Assembly (NCBI GenBank): GCA_030180135.1
Contig: CM058230.1
Location: 19,345,082 to 19,409,081, forward strand
Origin: Orychophragmus violaceus
Taxonomy: Eukaryota > Streptophyta > Magnoliopsida > Brassicales > Brassicaceae
Direction: 5' to 3'
Length of the DNA: 64,000 nt
Shown: piece by piece, positions 1 to 10,975 of the stretch
Position numbering within the stretch: position 1 is the first letter of the stretch
How the letters are laid out: the number at the start of each line of letters is the position of its first letter
Position numbers and translations under genes: made by a program
The notes under the pieces: model-generated
Database searches by the model: none
Told to the model about the DNA's origin: nothing
The model's input: only the letters and a program-made list of their open reading frames with translations

Positions 1-1021
1 GATTTGGTCCGAGAGACAGAGTTCACTGTCCAGTTTTGAAGACTGCGTCGATCGTTGCACACCTGCATCGATCGTTGCATATGCGAATGGGCCAGACTCG
101 CCGATTTAATGAAGAATGCTGATTTTGCAGAAAAGCCCAGATATTTACACAGAAGCCCAAAACGTGTTTTAGCTATTATATAAGGGTTTTTAAGCCATTG
201 TTTAGGCTACGCTTTTACTACGCTTTATTTTATTTTCAGAGAGCCTTAGGGGCTGATCTTGCTCTCGAAAGAGAGAGGATTTCGAACCCCTGTTGATTAT
301 TCTGTTTTTATGATATTTGGTTTTCTACTTAAGATGTTTTCTGTTTCGATGAACATGTCTGAGTAGTTTACCTGTTAGGGCGAAGGATTCTCATTAGGGA
401 TTTCAGAGAATTATAGTTTAAATTAATCTGTAGAGATTTATATCTGCTAGTTCTTTATCTAAGTTGTTCTTAATGCTTAATCTGAAGTAGCTAATCAGAG
501 TTATGATATTAGGTTGATTAATTCAGCGGAAGTTGGTTAATTTAACTAGAAAGAACTTAGATAAGCAATTAAACTTTGCGCAAACGGAAGTTTGGTTTAG
601 GATAATCGTGAACATATCAAACTTGGAATCAATGCTAGTTTAATCTGTTAGTTCTCGCAAACGAAAGTTTGGTTTGCTGCACTTAGACTTAGAGAATTAT
701 CGCAAAGGAATTTGGTTAATTCTATATCAGTGTTTGAGTTCTAGAACAGTTATTGATTAGATCTAGATAGATTGATTGCTTGCGTTCCTGATTTCCTGAG
801 AACTCCTGAAACCTAACGCTTCGCCTCCTTGCTCACAAACCACTCTTGCTACTGATTTACTTTTCTGCTTGCTTTAGTTTCTCATTGCTTTCCCCTAGTT
901 TAATCTTAATAGTTCTAAATCTATCGTTGACCAGAGTCCCTGTGGATTCGATACCCTAAGTACTACAACTACATCACTGTGCACTTGCAGTTAGAATAGG
1001 GTTAAAACTCTGAGCCTATCA
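1..1021 (+). repeat. Athila-type LTR, partial, opposite orientation to neighbours
   Basis: The right end of an LTR whose left end lies outside the window. Its last ~130 bases match, in inverted orientation, the start of the LTR at 2022 (shared blocks around gtgcacttgcag and gataccctaagtact), and it ends in gcctatca, the terminal sequence of that LTR family. It interrupts the gag remnant at 1022 in the antisense direction, so it is either a solo LTR or the 3' LTR of a separate plus-strand insertion. Two TCGATCG sites lie near 48-85. No open reading frame of note. Confidence 0.75.
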
Positions 1022-1804
1022 GTAGTAGAGATCAATCCCTCTGAAGAATATGCCTAGCAGCGTCACTTCAGTGAATCCATGATGAGGGCAGTCACGTTGG
1101 TACATCTTAAACCTCATCTAAGTAGACTTAAGAGGCTCTGTAGGACCTTGAAAAAATGGCAGAAGATCCTGTCTAAGCTGATCTGAGCGAGCATCATCAT
1201 AGAAGTGTCACAGAAACTCTCTCTTCACAGCATCCCAAGTAGTCAACTTCCCAGGTGGAAGTTGCTTCAGCTAAGCAGCAGCCTCTCCAGCAAGAGAGTA
1301 TGGGAAAATCTTCAGATACAAGAAGTCATAATTCACCCCATTGTACTTCATTCTAGTGATGAAGGCTTCAAAATACTCAATGTGGTCTATGGGTTTCTCA
1401 TGTGGGAGTTCATGGAAGGGGTGCTGTCTCAGCATAGAGTAGTAAACAGTCTTGATCTCAAAGTCATTCCTCTCAAAAGAAGGAGGAACAATTGCTGATC
1501 GGTTAAAATAAAACACATCCGGACGGTTGTAGTCAGCAAGAGTCCTCTCAGCAACAACCATCTGCCCCTGACCTCGAGACTGTTCAGGCGCAGGTTCAGG
1601 GATCACATTCCCTTGGGAATCAATCATTTGCCCATCATCATTGTAGGCGTTGTTCTGTTGGGCATCAGGTCTCAAAATCAAACGATTGTTCATCATTCTT
1701 GTTCTTTGACCCTTTCTGTTCGTTCTCTCTAGTCTAGTAAGCTCCTCAAGTCTGAGGTTTAAAAGTTCTTCGCTATGGTTGCTTCGGGTATGTCGACTTG
1801 GCAT
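1022..1804 (-). pseudogene. Athila-lineage Ty3/gypsy gag, truncated
   Basis: The minus strand encodes an N-terminal gag segment starting at 1804 (MPSRHTRSNHSEELL). It contains the block ADYNRPDVFYFNRSAIVPP and then an LPHEKPIDHIEYFE-like segment and FPYSLAGEAAA, all typical of Athila gag (capsid-like structural protein of the virus-like particle). Beyond the first open segment (to 1271) the homology continues in the same direction to 1022, with recognisable motifs (DDARSDQLRQDL, QRDCPHHGFTEV) but with stop codons, so it is dead. It is cut at 1022 by an oppositely oriented LTR. The gag lies downstream (minus strand) of a PBS and LTR, the normal order for a gypsy element. Confidence 0.85.
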
Positions 1805-1997
1805 ACACTGATCTCAAAACACTGTTCCGAGGTCGATGTCGAGCGACACTGGTGAAGGAATCAGTCGACACTGAATGCGTCTGTCGAGTCCTGCAGCAAC
1901 AAAAACAATCCAAACAAGAGAAAAATCAGTAACAAACTAAAATAAAAACGATCTAGACTCAACTCTAAAACAAAATCTATCGGTGAACTCTGTTGAG

Positions 1998-2015
1998 TCC
2001 CCGACAACGGCGCCA
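1998..2015 (-). other. Primer binding site of Athila element
   Basis: The minus strand reads TGGCGCCGTTGTCGGGGA a few bases inside the LTR end at 2022. It differs at one base from the usual Athila PBS, commonly assigned to tRNA-Asp. It fixes the adjoining LTR as a 5' LTR for the gag at 1022-1804. Confidence 0.8.
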
Positions 2016-2021
2016 AAAACT

Positions 2022-3186
2022 TGATAGGCTAAGAGTTTTAATCCTATTCTACTGCAAGTGCACAATTATGCAAAGTAGTACTTAGGGTATCGAAAACACA
2101 AGGACTCACGGTCACACAATAGATTATATGTTGTCAAGCTAAGCTAAATCAAATCCATAGAAAGCAGTAAAAAAAAGAAATAAACTAGAAGGTGTTTTCA
2201 ATAAGAAGAAAGGCACCGGACTTAGGAACTTCTCGGGAATTATGCTATGCTAGACACTTAAATAACCGGATTAAGATTAAACACAGGTTCAAGAACTAGA
2301 AACACATTGCTAAATAATCCAACTCTCACTGAGATTATTTCTATTTCTAGCAACCTAGCGATCCAAATCTCTTTGTGATCCTAGAGTTCTAAATAAGCAT
2401 TAAGAACAGGTTCTATCGGTTCACAATTCTCCTAAACCAAATCTCTTTGTATCTAGTCAAATTGCTCACTCTAAGTTTGTTCAGATTATAACTCACACTC
2501 TCGTGCTATTGTTAATTGTCTAAGATCTAAACCCTAGGTGATCAGTCTAGAATTCAGTATTAAGAACACTTAGGTGATGAACAATAGATGGTGAATCCTA
2601 ATTAATCAGTTATCAAGCAACCATAAAACCTTTGTGAGAATCCCTAAATCTAACTAGGTTACTACTCAGACATATCAGTAATCAAACAACACATCATGAA
2701 TAGAAAACCAAAAGACTGAATAGATAAAGGAAAAGGGTTCAAAATTCTTCTCTCAATGTTACAAGTAGCAAGAATCAGCCCTCTCCAAATCTCTCAAGCA
2801 AGAACAAAGTTAAGAACCAGATAAAAGAATCAGTGAGTCTGAAAACCTAATTAAACTCTCTAAACACGTTTTGGGGTCAGTTTATAATTAAGGAAAACTT
2901 CTGGGCAATTATGCAAATCTTCAAAACTTGTCTTCAACTCTCGGATGTTGTTCTGTCGCGCTCAGTGTCGACCGACATCCACGTCAGTGTCGGTCGACAC
3001 TCAATCGTGGTCGAGACACCAACTTCAGCTCGTTGCACAAATCACCAAAAACGTCCCAAAATCCCATCCTTTGCTCCAAACGCAAGCCTACCTGTAGAAG
3101 ACTCAATAGACTCTAAAAACCAGGTTAAAGACTCAATATATACAAATATATCATGGTTGAAAACCTAGAAAAATCATGATATATCA
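2022..3186 (-). repeat. Athila-type LTR (complete, about 1165 bp)
   Basis: On the minus strand it runs from TGATATATCATG (3186) to TTAGCCTATCA (2022), so it has TG...CA ends. A PBS follows on one side and a purine tract plus Athila 3' noncoding DNA precede it on the other side, so one LTR serves both an upstream and a downstream internal region. The GTGTCGGTCGACAC-type palindrome occurs twice near 2965-3002. Related copies: 1-1021 (inverted) and 45711-46539. Confidence 0.8.
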
Positions 3187-3814
3187 ACTCCCCCACACTT
3201 AGCTCTTGCTTGCCCTCAAGCAATTAAAGAACCATAGCATAAGAAAAGAGGTTTGAAAACACATAAACTCATTTCGTCTTAGGAACTTTCGCATTCACAT
3301 TCACTTAGTAAACCACTGAAAACTTTCCTACATAACTCAAGACCACAATATACTTCCCCCATACTTAGCAACTGTCCCAAGTAAAATCCACAATCAAGTT
3401 AGGACATTCAAGTTTACCACACTAGCCTCTGTATACAATTAGGTGCAGTCTCACAGAGAGAGAGTATCGAATCAAAGGACACATGGACTCAACCTATTCA
3501 ATATCTGACCACCAAACTGTTGGTTTCTGGTTTCTTTCTTTTTCCCTTTCTCCCTTAGCACTGATTTTTCCCCACCGGGTATCATTTTTTTTTTATCAGT
3601 GATCTTCCCTTTTTTTTGGGTTTAACTTTGGATATTTCCATGGATACACAGGAGGTAATTGGGGTCTCTTCCACTCCCGTGACCACTTCGAAGCTACTAG
3701 CTTATCCTCGGTTTTTATCTCTTTTTTTTTTTACTTTCAAGGGAGGGGAAAATCAGAAACCATACTTTAGAACAGGATCATAGGCTGTGCCAAACACATC
3801 AAAGGAATCCGACC
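3187..3814 (-). other. Athila 3' noncoding region with polypurine tract
   Basis: The minus strand reads GAGGGCAAGCAAGAGC then AAGTGTGGGGGAGT directly before the LTR start at 3186. This is the usual Athila arrangement of purine tract and 3' LTR. The rest is noncoding, with several poly-T runs near 3590-3740. The junction with the Tat fragment lies near 3815 and shows no obvious LTR or TSD, suggesting a deletion or recombination joint. Confidence 0.65.
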
Positions 3815-4106
3815 CATCATGGGCCTGTGTGATCACGGCTCGGGCTTGCTTCCCATCGAGGCACTTGATGTAAGGTCTGGAGAGACTTCTTTTGAAAAGC
3901 TCTCCTTGTGTGACGCAGTACCTCACACTCTGTGCTTTGAGTTTTCTTGCTTCCCATTTATTGTCAGCGACTTCGCAATTTGTTATGTACTGAATGATCG
4001 GAGTTCTCCAATCCTTTCCATCATCAGGCTCGGATCCCTGACTAGTGGATGCAGTTTGGATTGGTCCATCAGGAACATTCGCAACGTAAACGGCATTTCT
4101 TGGGTC
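3815..4106 (-). pseudogene. Tat-lineage gypsy integrase N-terminus, interrupted
   Basis: The minus strand encodes DWRTPIIQYITNCEV, KWEARKLKAQSVRYCV and YIKCLDGKQARAVITQ, the RNase H-integrase linker and the start of the zinc-binding integrase N-terminus of Tat-type gypsy pol. It stops at the AHDG motif, before the rest of the HHCC finger, where unrelated sequence begins. On the other side copia A has inserted. The pol frame resumes at 11836, and the segment between (LDPRNAVYVANVPDG) joins the RNase H tail across the TSD. Non-functional. Confidence 0.8.
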
Positions 4107-4111
4107 AAGAT

Positions 4112-4784
4112 TGTTGGAACGTTTAGATGAATCCTGATTCAATTCCAGATTCAGATTATCCTAAACATGCGATCTAGGTTCTTCTCAGAATAGAAACAAA
4201 TGATGATCTCACCTTATACCTGTTATTGCAGCGGAAGAAGATGGTATGTCTGAGATCAGAGAAACACCGAGGGATGAATCCTCCAAAGGTTCACACACGC
4301 TTTCACAGGAAACAGCTGCTAGACCACCAGGGGAACTCGGCGCAGAGAGAGAGAGTTTACGGCTCAAGTCTTAGGGTTAATCAGTCTGAAACTCGAGTTT
4401 TATGACACAAAACTCGTCCTGTTCCGTTTGGGCCATTTGGCCCAAATACCAATTAACTCGTCGGTGTTTGCGCACTGCATCGATCGTTGCACCTTATGCA
4501 TCGATCGATGCACAGTGGCTAAACCTTTTATTCTCTCTAAGTACAGTAAATGCCTAGCACTTTTACTGTACTTCTGCTAAACCGTTCCTACACATTTTCC
4601 TGTTAGCTTAGGCGTGTGACCCATATGGGATCATATAATAAAGGCAATAAGTCCAAGACTTATAGATCATGAGCGGACTCTAGCAAGCCATCATGACCCC
4701 CAGTATTATATGACTTATGTCTGATCATTGACATGCTCTTACTTTCTAGAGACAGTACCGAGATTACTGGACACAATTCAAACA
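4112..4784 (-). repeat. Copia A 3' LTR
   Basis: Starts tgttggaacg, ends acaattcaaaca on the plus strand. The other copy ends aattccaaca. It contains a TATA-region dyad (4394-4416), TCGATCGA palindromes (4474-4516) and a 12-bp perfect hairpin (4539-4550 with 4562-4573). Confidence 0.95.
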
Positions 4785-4795
4785 ATCTCCCACTT
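4785..4795 (-). other. Copia A polypurine tract
   Basis: AAGTGGGAGAT on the minus strand, immediately before the 3' LTR. The same tract is found at the matching place in copia B, C, D and E. Confidence 0.9.
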
Positions 4796-5638
4796 GTACT
4801 GGAATCTCTGTATTCATAATCCTTTTGTCTCAATATCTCGATTAGTCATAAGGCAAGATTGGTGTCATCCTTATAAAGCCTAATCTTGTTCATCGGACTC
4901 TGATTTGATACTGACAATCCAAACGACTCGGGAAAGTCCGTTTGAGCATGGCCATGCGTTTTCCAGTATTCAAATCTCCGATTGGCCTAGAGATATTCAC
5001 TCCATTTATATTGGAGGGACCAATCCCATCTTGTTCTATCACTGTAAACTACTCATTTCATGATGTACCCAAACAAGGTCCTTATAGCTATCACAGAACG
5101 ATAGCGTTAGACAATGATCAAAGTACATCAGTCCATGTGCAGTCACATGCATGTGAACTCAGGTCTAAGGACTATACTCTATAGTCGTAGTAAGAATCTC
5201 TTATGACACAGATATAAATATCCTGAAGAGTTCTTATAAGCGGGTCTTGTCCGGTCGTATGTTCCCAACATACACCTATGTACTGACTTTGATGCCGCGC
5301 ATCTATGACACACTGAGACTTTGTCATAAGTCACGTACCAATCCAGTCTCACACGGTTGTTGGTGTTCCAATTTCAACAACCTTCGACTAGGGACAGGAT
5401 GATATGAAATATCTATCAAATATAGGGTCTCATGATCAAGCTAAATGACTTTGATGACTCAAGATCAAGTCACTTACTTCGATGACCTATAAAATGGTTC
5501 ATATCATTTTGGAACGATTATTTCATCACAGTTAAAATAATCTTGAAATAATAATTTCATTAAAACATAAAATAATGTTTTACAAGAACATATCAAATAA
5601 CTAAAATAAAGCTCACAAAACTCCCACTCAAATTTAGA
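4796..5638 (-). other. Copia A 3' noncoding region
   Basis: About 840 bases between the pol stop and PPT, with no sense ORF of note. It is closely matched in D (48292-49130) and E (50079-50930) and more distantly in B and C. A small antisense ORF (4942-5184) is present in A, D and E, but it is on the wrong strand and its conservation follows that of the DNA. Confidence 0.7.
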
Positions 5639-8600
5639 TTACATTTCAATGTTTCTAATGCCTACAGCTTCAGTCAGGAACTCGAGCTTAGGCCTTGGGA
5701 GTGGCTTTGTCAACGGATCAGCGACATTATCATCTGTCGGAACTCGGCTGATCTTGACTTCCTTTCTATTAATGATGTCACGTATCAAGTGATATCTTCT
5801 TTGAACATGCTTGGATTTCTGGTGTGATCTTGGTTCCTTTGCCTGAGCTATAGCACCATTGTTGTCACAAAACAGTGCTAGAGGCTCAGCCGCATCTGGT
5901 ATCACACCTAGTTCCATAATGAACTTTCGTATCCAAACAGCTTCCTTCGCTGCTTCTGAGGCGGCGATATATTCAGCTTCTGTAGTGGAATCAGCAACGG
6001 TGTCCTGCTTGGAGCTTCTCCAACTTACTGCACCGCCATTCAGACAAAAGACATAACCGGACTGTGACCGGAAATCATCTGTGTCTGTCTGGAAACTTGC
6101 GTCCGTGAATCCACTGACTTTAAGCACATCACTTCCACCGTACACCAAGAATTTATCCTTAGTATGTCTTAGATACTTCAAGATATTCTTTACGGCAATC
6201 CAATGGTTTTCACCTGGATTTGACTGGTATCTACTCGTCATGCTCAATGCATAAGCAACATCAGGACGAGTACAGATCATGGCATACATGACAGATCCTA
6301 TTGCAGATGCATAAGGAATATTCTTCATGCGCTCAAGCTCAGCAGCCGACGTAGGGCTCTGCTTCTTGCTTAGCGTTGTGCCATGCACCATTGGCGTGAA
6401 GCCCTTCTTGGAATCTTTCATGCTGAATCTTTGTAGGACTTTGTCAATGTATGAGTCTTGACACAAGCCTATCAGCCTCTTAGGTCTATCTCGATAGATC
6501 CTAATTCCAAGAACGTATGCGGCTTCACCCATGTCTTTCATGGAAAAACAACTTCCAAGCCAGTCCTTTACAGACTTCAGCATTGGAACATCGTTTCCGA
6601 GAAGCAGTATGTCATCGACATACAGAATAAGAAATACAATCTTGCTCCCACTAGATTTCTTATACACGCATTGTTCTTCTTCGTTTCTGATGAAGTCAAA
6701 TTGCTTGATCGCTTCATCAAAACGAAGATTCCAGCTCCTCGATGCTTGCTTCAATCCATAAATGGATTTATGAAGCTTGCATAACTTTCCAGCATTCTTT
6801 GGATCTATGTAACCATCAGGTTGTGTCATATACACATCCTCTTCCAGAATGCCATTCAGGAAGGCGGTTTTCACGTCCATCTGCCAAATTTCATAATCAT
6901 GAAAAGCTGCAGTTGCTAGTAGAATCCGAATAGATTTCATCATAGCCACTGGTGAATAGGTTTCATCGTAGTCCACACCGTGAACTTGTCTGAAACCTTT
7001 TGCCACCAACCTGGCTTTATAAATCTGGACATTTCCATCCACGTCAATCTTCTTCTTGAAGATCCATTTGCACTCGATGGCTTTTACACCAGCGGGTAAG
7101 TCAACCAACGAAAACACTTGGTTGACCGACATGGAGTCCATTTCGGAATCAGTGGCCTTGCGCCACTTAGAGGAATCTGGGCCCATCATGGCTTGATTGA
7201 AGTTCGATGGTTCATCACCATCAATGATCAAAAGATCATGACAGTCAGTCACGAGGAATCCTTGATATCTCTCGGGTTCGTGACGGATCCTCCCGGATCT
7301 TCGAACTTCAGGTACTACAGGTTCAGGCTCTACAATTTCTTGTAGGTCCTCCTGCTGCTCTTCCTCATTAGGTTGAGCAGTATCCTGTTCATCTTGAATT
7401 TCTTCAAGCAGTACCTTACTCCCACTGTCTTTCTTAGAGAGAAACTCCCTCTCAAGAAAGTTACAATCCCGGACAACAAAGATCTTGTTCTCGGAACGTA
7501 GATAGAAGTAATAAGCCTTGGTTTCCCGTGGATAACCAATGAAGTAGCATTTGTCAGATTTCGGTGTAAGCTTGTCTGAGATCAATCTCTTGACATAGGC
7601 TTCACAACCCCAAATTCTGAGATAAGACAGCACTGGAGCTTCTCCAGTCCATAATTCATATGGTGTCTTTGCCACTGTTTTTGATGGCGCTCTATTTAGA
7701 GTGAACACTGCTGTTAGCAGAGCATATCCCCAAAGGGATATTGGAAGGTCTGTGTGACTCATCATAGACCGAACCATATCCAATAAGGTCCGATTTCTCC
7801 TCTCAGACACACCATTCCATTGTGGCGTTCCAGGAGGAGTGAGTTGGGATACAATCCCACACTCTCTCAGATGATCACTGAATTCTTGGCTTAAGTATTC
7901 TCCTCCTCGGTCGGACCGAAGAGCCTTAATTCTTTTGCCAAGTTGGTTCTGTACTTCATTTTGGAATTCTCTGAACTTCTCAAAAGATTCAGACTTATGT
8001 TTCATTAAATAAACATATCCATACCTACTGAAATCATCAGTGAAGGTAATGAAGTACTGATAGTTTCCTCTTGCATTTGTGGACATTGGGCCACACACAT
8101 CAGTGTGTATCAGGCCCAATAAGTCACTGGCCCTCTCGTTAGGTTTATTAAAGGGGGCCCGTGTCATTTTGCCCATCAAGCATGATTCGCATTTCTCACA
8201 TGACTCAAAGTCAAATGAGCCAAGAAGTCCATTCGAATGGAGCCTCTTGATGCGTTTCTCGCTGATGTGCCCTAAACGACAATGCCATAGAAACGTTCGG
8301 TTTTCCTCATTAGGTTTAAACCGTTTTGTATTAATGTTATAAATTGGCGCGGATTGATCGAGTATGTAAAGCCCATTCGTAAGAGGGGCAGAACCATAGA
8401 ACAAATTGTTGCGATTGAAGGAACATAATTTATTCTTAACTGAAAAATCATAACCTTCCAAATCCAACAAAGAAATTGAAATAATATTTCTGCTTATAGC
8501 AGGTACAAAATAACAATTATTCAGTTCTAAAATCAATCCCGAAGGTAAAGACAACAAGTATGTGCCTACAGCTAGTGCTGAAACTTTCGCTCCATTCCCA

Positions 8601-9616
8601 ACTCGTAGCTCCACTTGTCCTTGCTTCAGCCTTCTACTGTTGCTGAGTGCCTGCATATTAGTACAAATATGAGCCCCACAACCAGTATCCATGACCCATG
8701 AGGTATTATCAGAAGTAGTTGTATTAACTTCTATAACAAAAATACCTGATGAAGAAGTCTCGAAAGTCTTCTTCTTCAATTCCTTTAGACCTTCCTGGAA
8801 TTTCTTACAATCTCTTCTCCAATGCCCCAGTTCTTTGCAGAACCTGCACATGTCAGTAGGCCCAGCCTTGGACTTGGGCTTGGGCTTTGGCGTGTCCTTG
8901 TCCGTTACTTGGACAGCCTTGGCCTTTCCCTTATCCTTAGCAGAGGATTTCTTAAACCCCTTGCCCTTTTGCACCATAAGCACATTGGGGTCCTTGGCGG
9001 TTTTCCTCAAGTTGGGCTCTGCAGTCTTGAGCATTCCGTGAAGCTCAGGTAGTGTCTTACTCAAGCCATGCATGTTAAAGTTCAGAATGAACTGATCATA
9101 GCTTGCAGGTAAAGACTGCAGAATGATGTCGCAGGCAAGTTCCTGGCTGATTGGGCAGTCGAGTTTCTGAAGATGATCGAGATAACCCATCATCTTCAAG
9201 ACATGAGGACTCACTGCCGCATTCGCAGCCAACTTACAGTCCAAGAGGTTCTTAACTGTCTGGAACCTCTCGGTCCTAGCCTGCTCCTGAAAAAGCGATT
9301 TCAGGCTTGCCATTATCTCGATGGGAGACAATACACTTTCGAACTGTTTTTGCAGCTCAGGAGTCATTGTCACCAACATCAGGCAATAGACATCATTTTC
9401 ATCTGACGAATGCTTTTCCCAAGCATTGTGCAGAGTCCTGGCAGCATTGGCAAGAGGCCTCTCGGGGAGGGGATCTCGAAGGACATAATCCTTCTTCTCC
9501 TGCTTGAGGACCAGCCTCAAGTTCCTTGACCATGTCAGGAAGTTCGTTCCAGTCAGCTTCTCCTTCTCGAGAACAGACCGGATCGAGAATGTGTTTTGTG
9601 TGCTTGTAGTAGTCAT
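5639..9616 (-). CDS. Copia A gag-pol polyprotein (1325 aa, intact)
   Basis: A single frame encodes all proteins needed for retrotransposition. Domains: UBN2-type gag (about 10-215); CCHC zinc knuckle C257-C260-H265-C270; aspartic protease DTG at 310-312; integrase HHCC finger (H445, H450, C476, C479) and catalytic D506, D569, E605 with the DD35E spacing (35 residues between D569 and E605); reverse transcriptase with WQMDVKTAFLNG (D914) and YVDD (999-1002); RNase H with D1172, E1213, D1251 and terminal VADPLTK. The order PR-IN-RT-RH defines Ty1/copia. No stop, frameshift or missing catalytic residue was seen. The start at 9616 (MTTTSTQNTFSIRSVL) is shared with copia D. The length matches a full copia polyprotein. 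Expression would be from the LTR at 11158-11830. Confidence 0.95.
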   Translation of the reverse strand: MTTTSTQNTFSIRSVLEKEKLTGTNFLTWSRNLRLVLKQEKKDYVLRDPLPERPLANAARTLHNAWEKHSSDENDVYCLMLVTMTPELQKQFESVLSPIEIMASLKSLFQEQARTERFQTVKNLLDCKLAANAAVSPHVLKMMGYLDHLQKLDCPISQELACDIILQSLPASYDQFILNFNMHGLSKTLPELHGMLKTAEPNLRKTAKDPNVLMVQKGKGFKKSSAKDKGKAKAVQVTDKDTPKPKPKSKAGPTDMCRFCKELGHWRRDCKKFQEGLKELKKKTFETSSSGIFVIEVNTTTSDNTSWVMDTGCGAHICTNMQALSNSRRLKQGQVELRVGNGAKVSALAVGTYLLSLPSGLILELNNCYFVPAISRNIISISLLDLEGYDFSVKNKLCSFNRNNLFYGSAPLTNGLYILDQSAPIYNINTKRFKPNEENRTFLWHCRLGHISEKRIKRLHSNGLLGSFDFESCEKCESCLMGKMTRAPFNKPNERASDLLGLIHTDVCGPMSTNARGNYQYFITFTDDFSRYGYVYLMKHKSESFEKFREFQNEVQNQLGKRIKALRSDRGGEYLSQEFSDHLRECGIVSQLTPPGTPQWNGVSERRNRTLLDMVRSMMSHTDLPISLWGYALLTAVFTLNRAPSKTVAKTPYELWTGEAPVLSYLRIWGCEAYVKRLISDKLTPKSDKCYFIGYPRETKAYYFYLRSENKIFVVRDCNFLEREFLSKKDSGSKVLLEEIQDEQDTAQPNEEEQQEDLQEIVEPEPVVPEVRRSGRIRHEPERYQGFLVTDCHDLLIIDGDEPSNFNQAMMGPDSSKWRKATDSEMDSMSVNQVFSLVDLPAGVKAIECKWIFKKKIDVDGNVQIYKARLVAKGFRQVHGVDYDETYSPVAMMKSIRILLATAAFHDYEIWQMDVKTAFLNGILEEDVYMTQPDGYIDPKNAGKLCKLHKSIYGLKQASRSWNLRFDEAIKQFDFIRNEEEQCVYKKSSGSKIVFLILYVDDILLLGNDVPMLKSVKDWLGSCFSMKDMGEAAYVLGIRIYRDRPKRLIGLCQDSYIDKVLQRFSMKDSKKGFTPMVHGTTLSKKQSPTSAAELERMKNIPYASAIGSVMYAMICTRPDVAYALSMTSRYQSNPGENHWIAVKNILKYLRHTKDKFLVYGGSDVLKVSGFTDASFQTDTDDFRSQSGYVFCLNGGAVSWRSSKQDTVADSTTEAEYIAASEAAKEAVWIRKFIMELGVIPDAAEPLALFCDNNGAIAQAKEPRSHQKSKHVQRRYHLIRDIINRKEVKISRVPTDDNVADPLTKPLPRPKLEFLTEAVGIRNIEM

Positions 9617-9695
9617 ATCTGAAATATATAAATAAAAGGTTATTAGTTATTATGTTCAAAATGACTAATCTCGTATTAAAATTTAATATGATTAA

Positions 9696-9899
9696 TCACG
9701 CATTATATTCAATAACATAAGTTACCCTCAATAGAATATAATGATTCCAAGATCCACATATAACTAAGATTAAAGTGGGCCACTGGCCGTCACCAAACCT
9801 TAGCTTATATCGGTAAGCCCTATATCGGCTAATTATATCCGTGATATAATTCTTGGTTGTGAATCTGGGCCCGAGGCCCAATCCACTCTGATGTCTCAA
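9696..9899 (-). other. Upstream ORF in copia A leader (67 codons, doubtful)
   Basis: An ORF in the sense direction just upstream of gag. Near-identical 67-codon versions exist in E (54464-54667) and D (60504-60707). The homologous stretch in copia C has stops. There is no recognised domain. Conservation may only reflect the youth of the copies, so a translated product is not claimed. Confidence 0.25.
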
Positions 9900-10149
9900 G
9901 GCCCGGGACTCCCGATGGCCTAGTCAAGAAAACCAGACTATACAGTCATGTAATCATTAATGTCTGGGACTCCCAATGACATTTATGAATCACAAACTGT
10001 CTTACTCACGCAAAAGCAGACATCCTCACACTGTAAGGCCATGAATGCAATTGAATGGGCTTCGACAGCTGACATAGCCTGGACAAGACATCCAACGCTT
10101 GATATTATTTGAGGTTCGTAGGTTTATTAAAATTCATTCCCAAAATAGA

Positions 10150-10330
10150 AGATTACTATTTCGGGAAACTTTCTATTTTTGGAAACTTTCTAAAATTGGA
10201 AACTTTCTAAAACCGGAAACTTTCTAACTTTAGAAATTTCTCAAAATCCAAAATCCGCAAATACAGAAACTTCTATTTTAAGAAACTTTCTAATTTTAAA
10301 ATTTCGGAAATTTCAATTTAAAATCGACTT
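10150..10330. repeat. GGAAACTTTCTAAAA minisatellite in copia A leader
   Basis: About six to eight imperfect units with the core GAAACTTTCTAA. Equivalent blocks occur in E (about 54930-55110) and D (about 60950-61150), with small differences in unit number. Confidence 0.75.
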
Positions 10331-10740
10331 TATATTTTTATAAAATAAATTTTAAATTGATCTGAAGAAAGACTCAAATAATTGGCCCAATTGTTTTAAC
10401 TTCTTGGCCCGAGGCCCAAGAATTGGTCCATGTCCAAGACATGACCCAATTGTCCAATTAATTGACATAACCGGTCTGGTTCATTAAAACTGGTCTAACC
10501 AAGTTTTAATTACTACGATGACCACAATTGTCAACCGGTTATTTACTAAACTGGAATTTCTCAATTTATTTGGTCCAACCAAATCAAATTAGAAATTCCT
10601 GGTTTAGGCACTAAATCCAATATTTCTTTCGACATTGGATTTCTTATCCCGGTTTAACCAGATTTAATAAAATTATTAAAATCTGTTTATTAAACCAGAA
10701 CGATGATTTTAATTAAGTTAAACCGAGCCAAAACCCTAAC

Positions 10741-10975
10741 CGCATCGATCGATGCTCACAGCATCGATCCTGCAACGATCGTTCATCGATCCTGCATCGA
10801 TCGATGCTCTCACGTGTGCACGAACGGTTATCAGGTTTGGCCGAGAGATTCTCGTGAGATCCATGCGATCGTTTGAACGATCCATGCGATCGCGGTCAAT
10901 CTATCGCGACTGCAACGATCGATCCTTGCATTGCATCGATCGATGCAATGCGATCTCAGTCGATGCAAAATCAGT
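10741..10975. repeat. TCGATCGA palindrome cluster in copia A leader
   Basis: Many copies of GCATCGATCGATGC and variants (ATCGATCCTGCATCGAT, CGATCGTT) within about 230 bases. Confidence 0.8.

Noticed and set aside
4942..5184. 80-codon ORF (MSMAMRFPVFKSPIG) repeated at 48438 and 50225 as a conserved gene
   Set aside because: It is antisense to the copia elements, lies in their 3' noncoding region, and its conservation equals that of the surrounding DNA in young copies.
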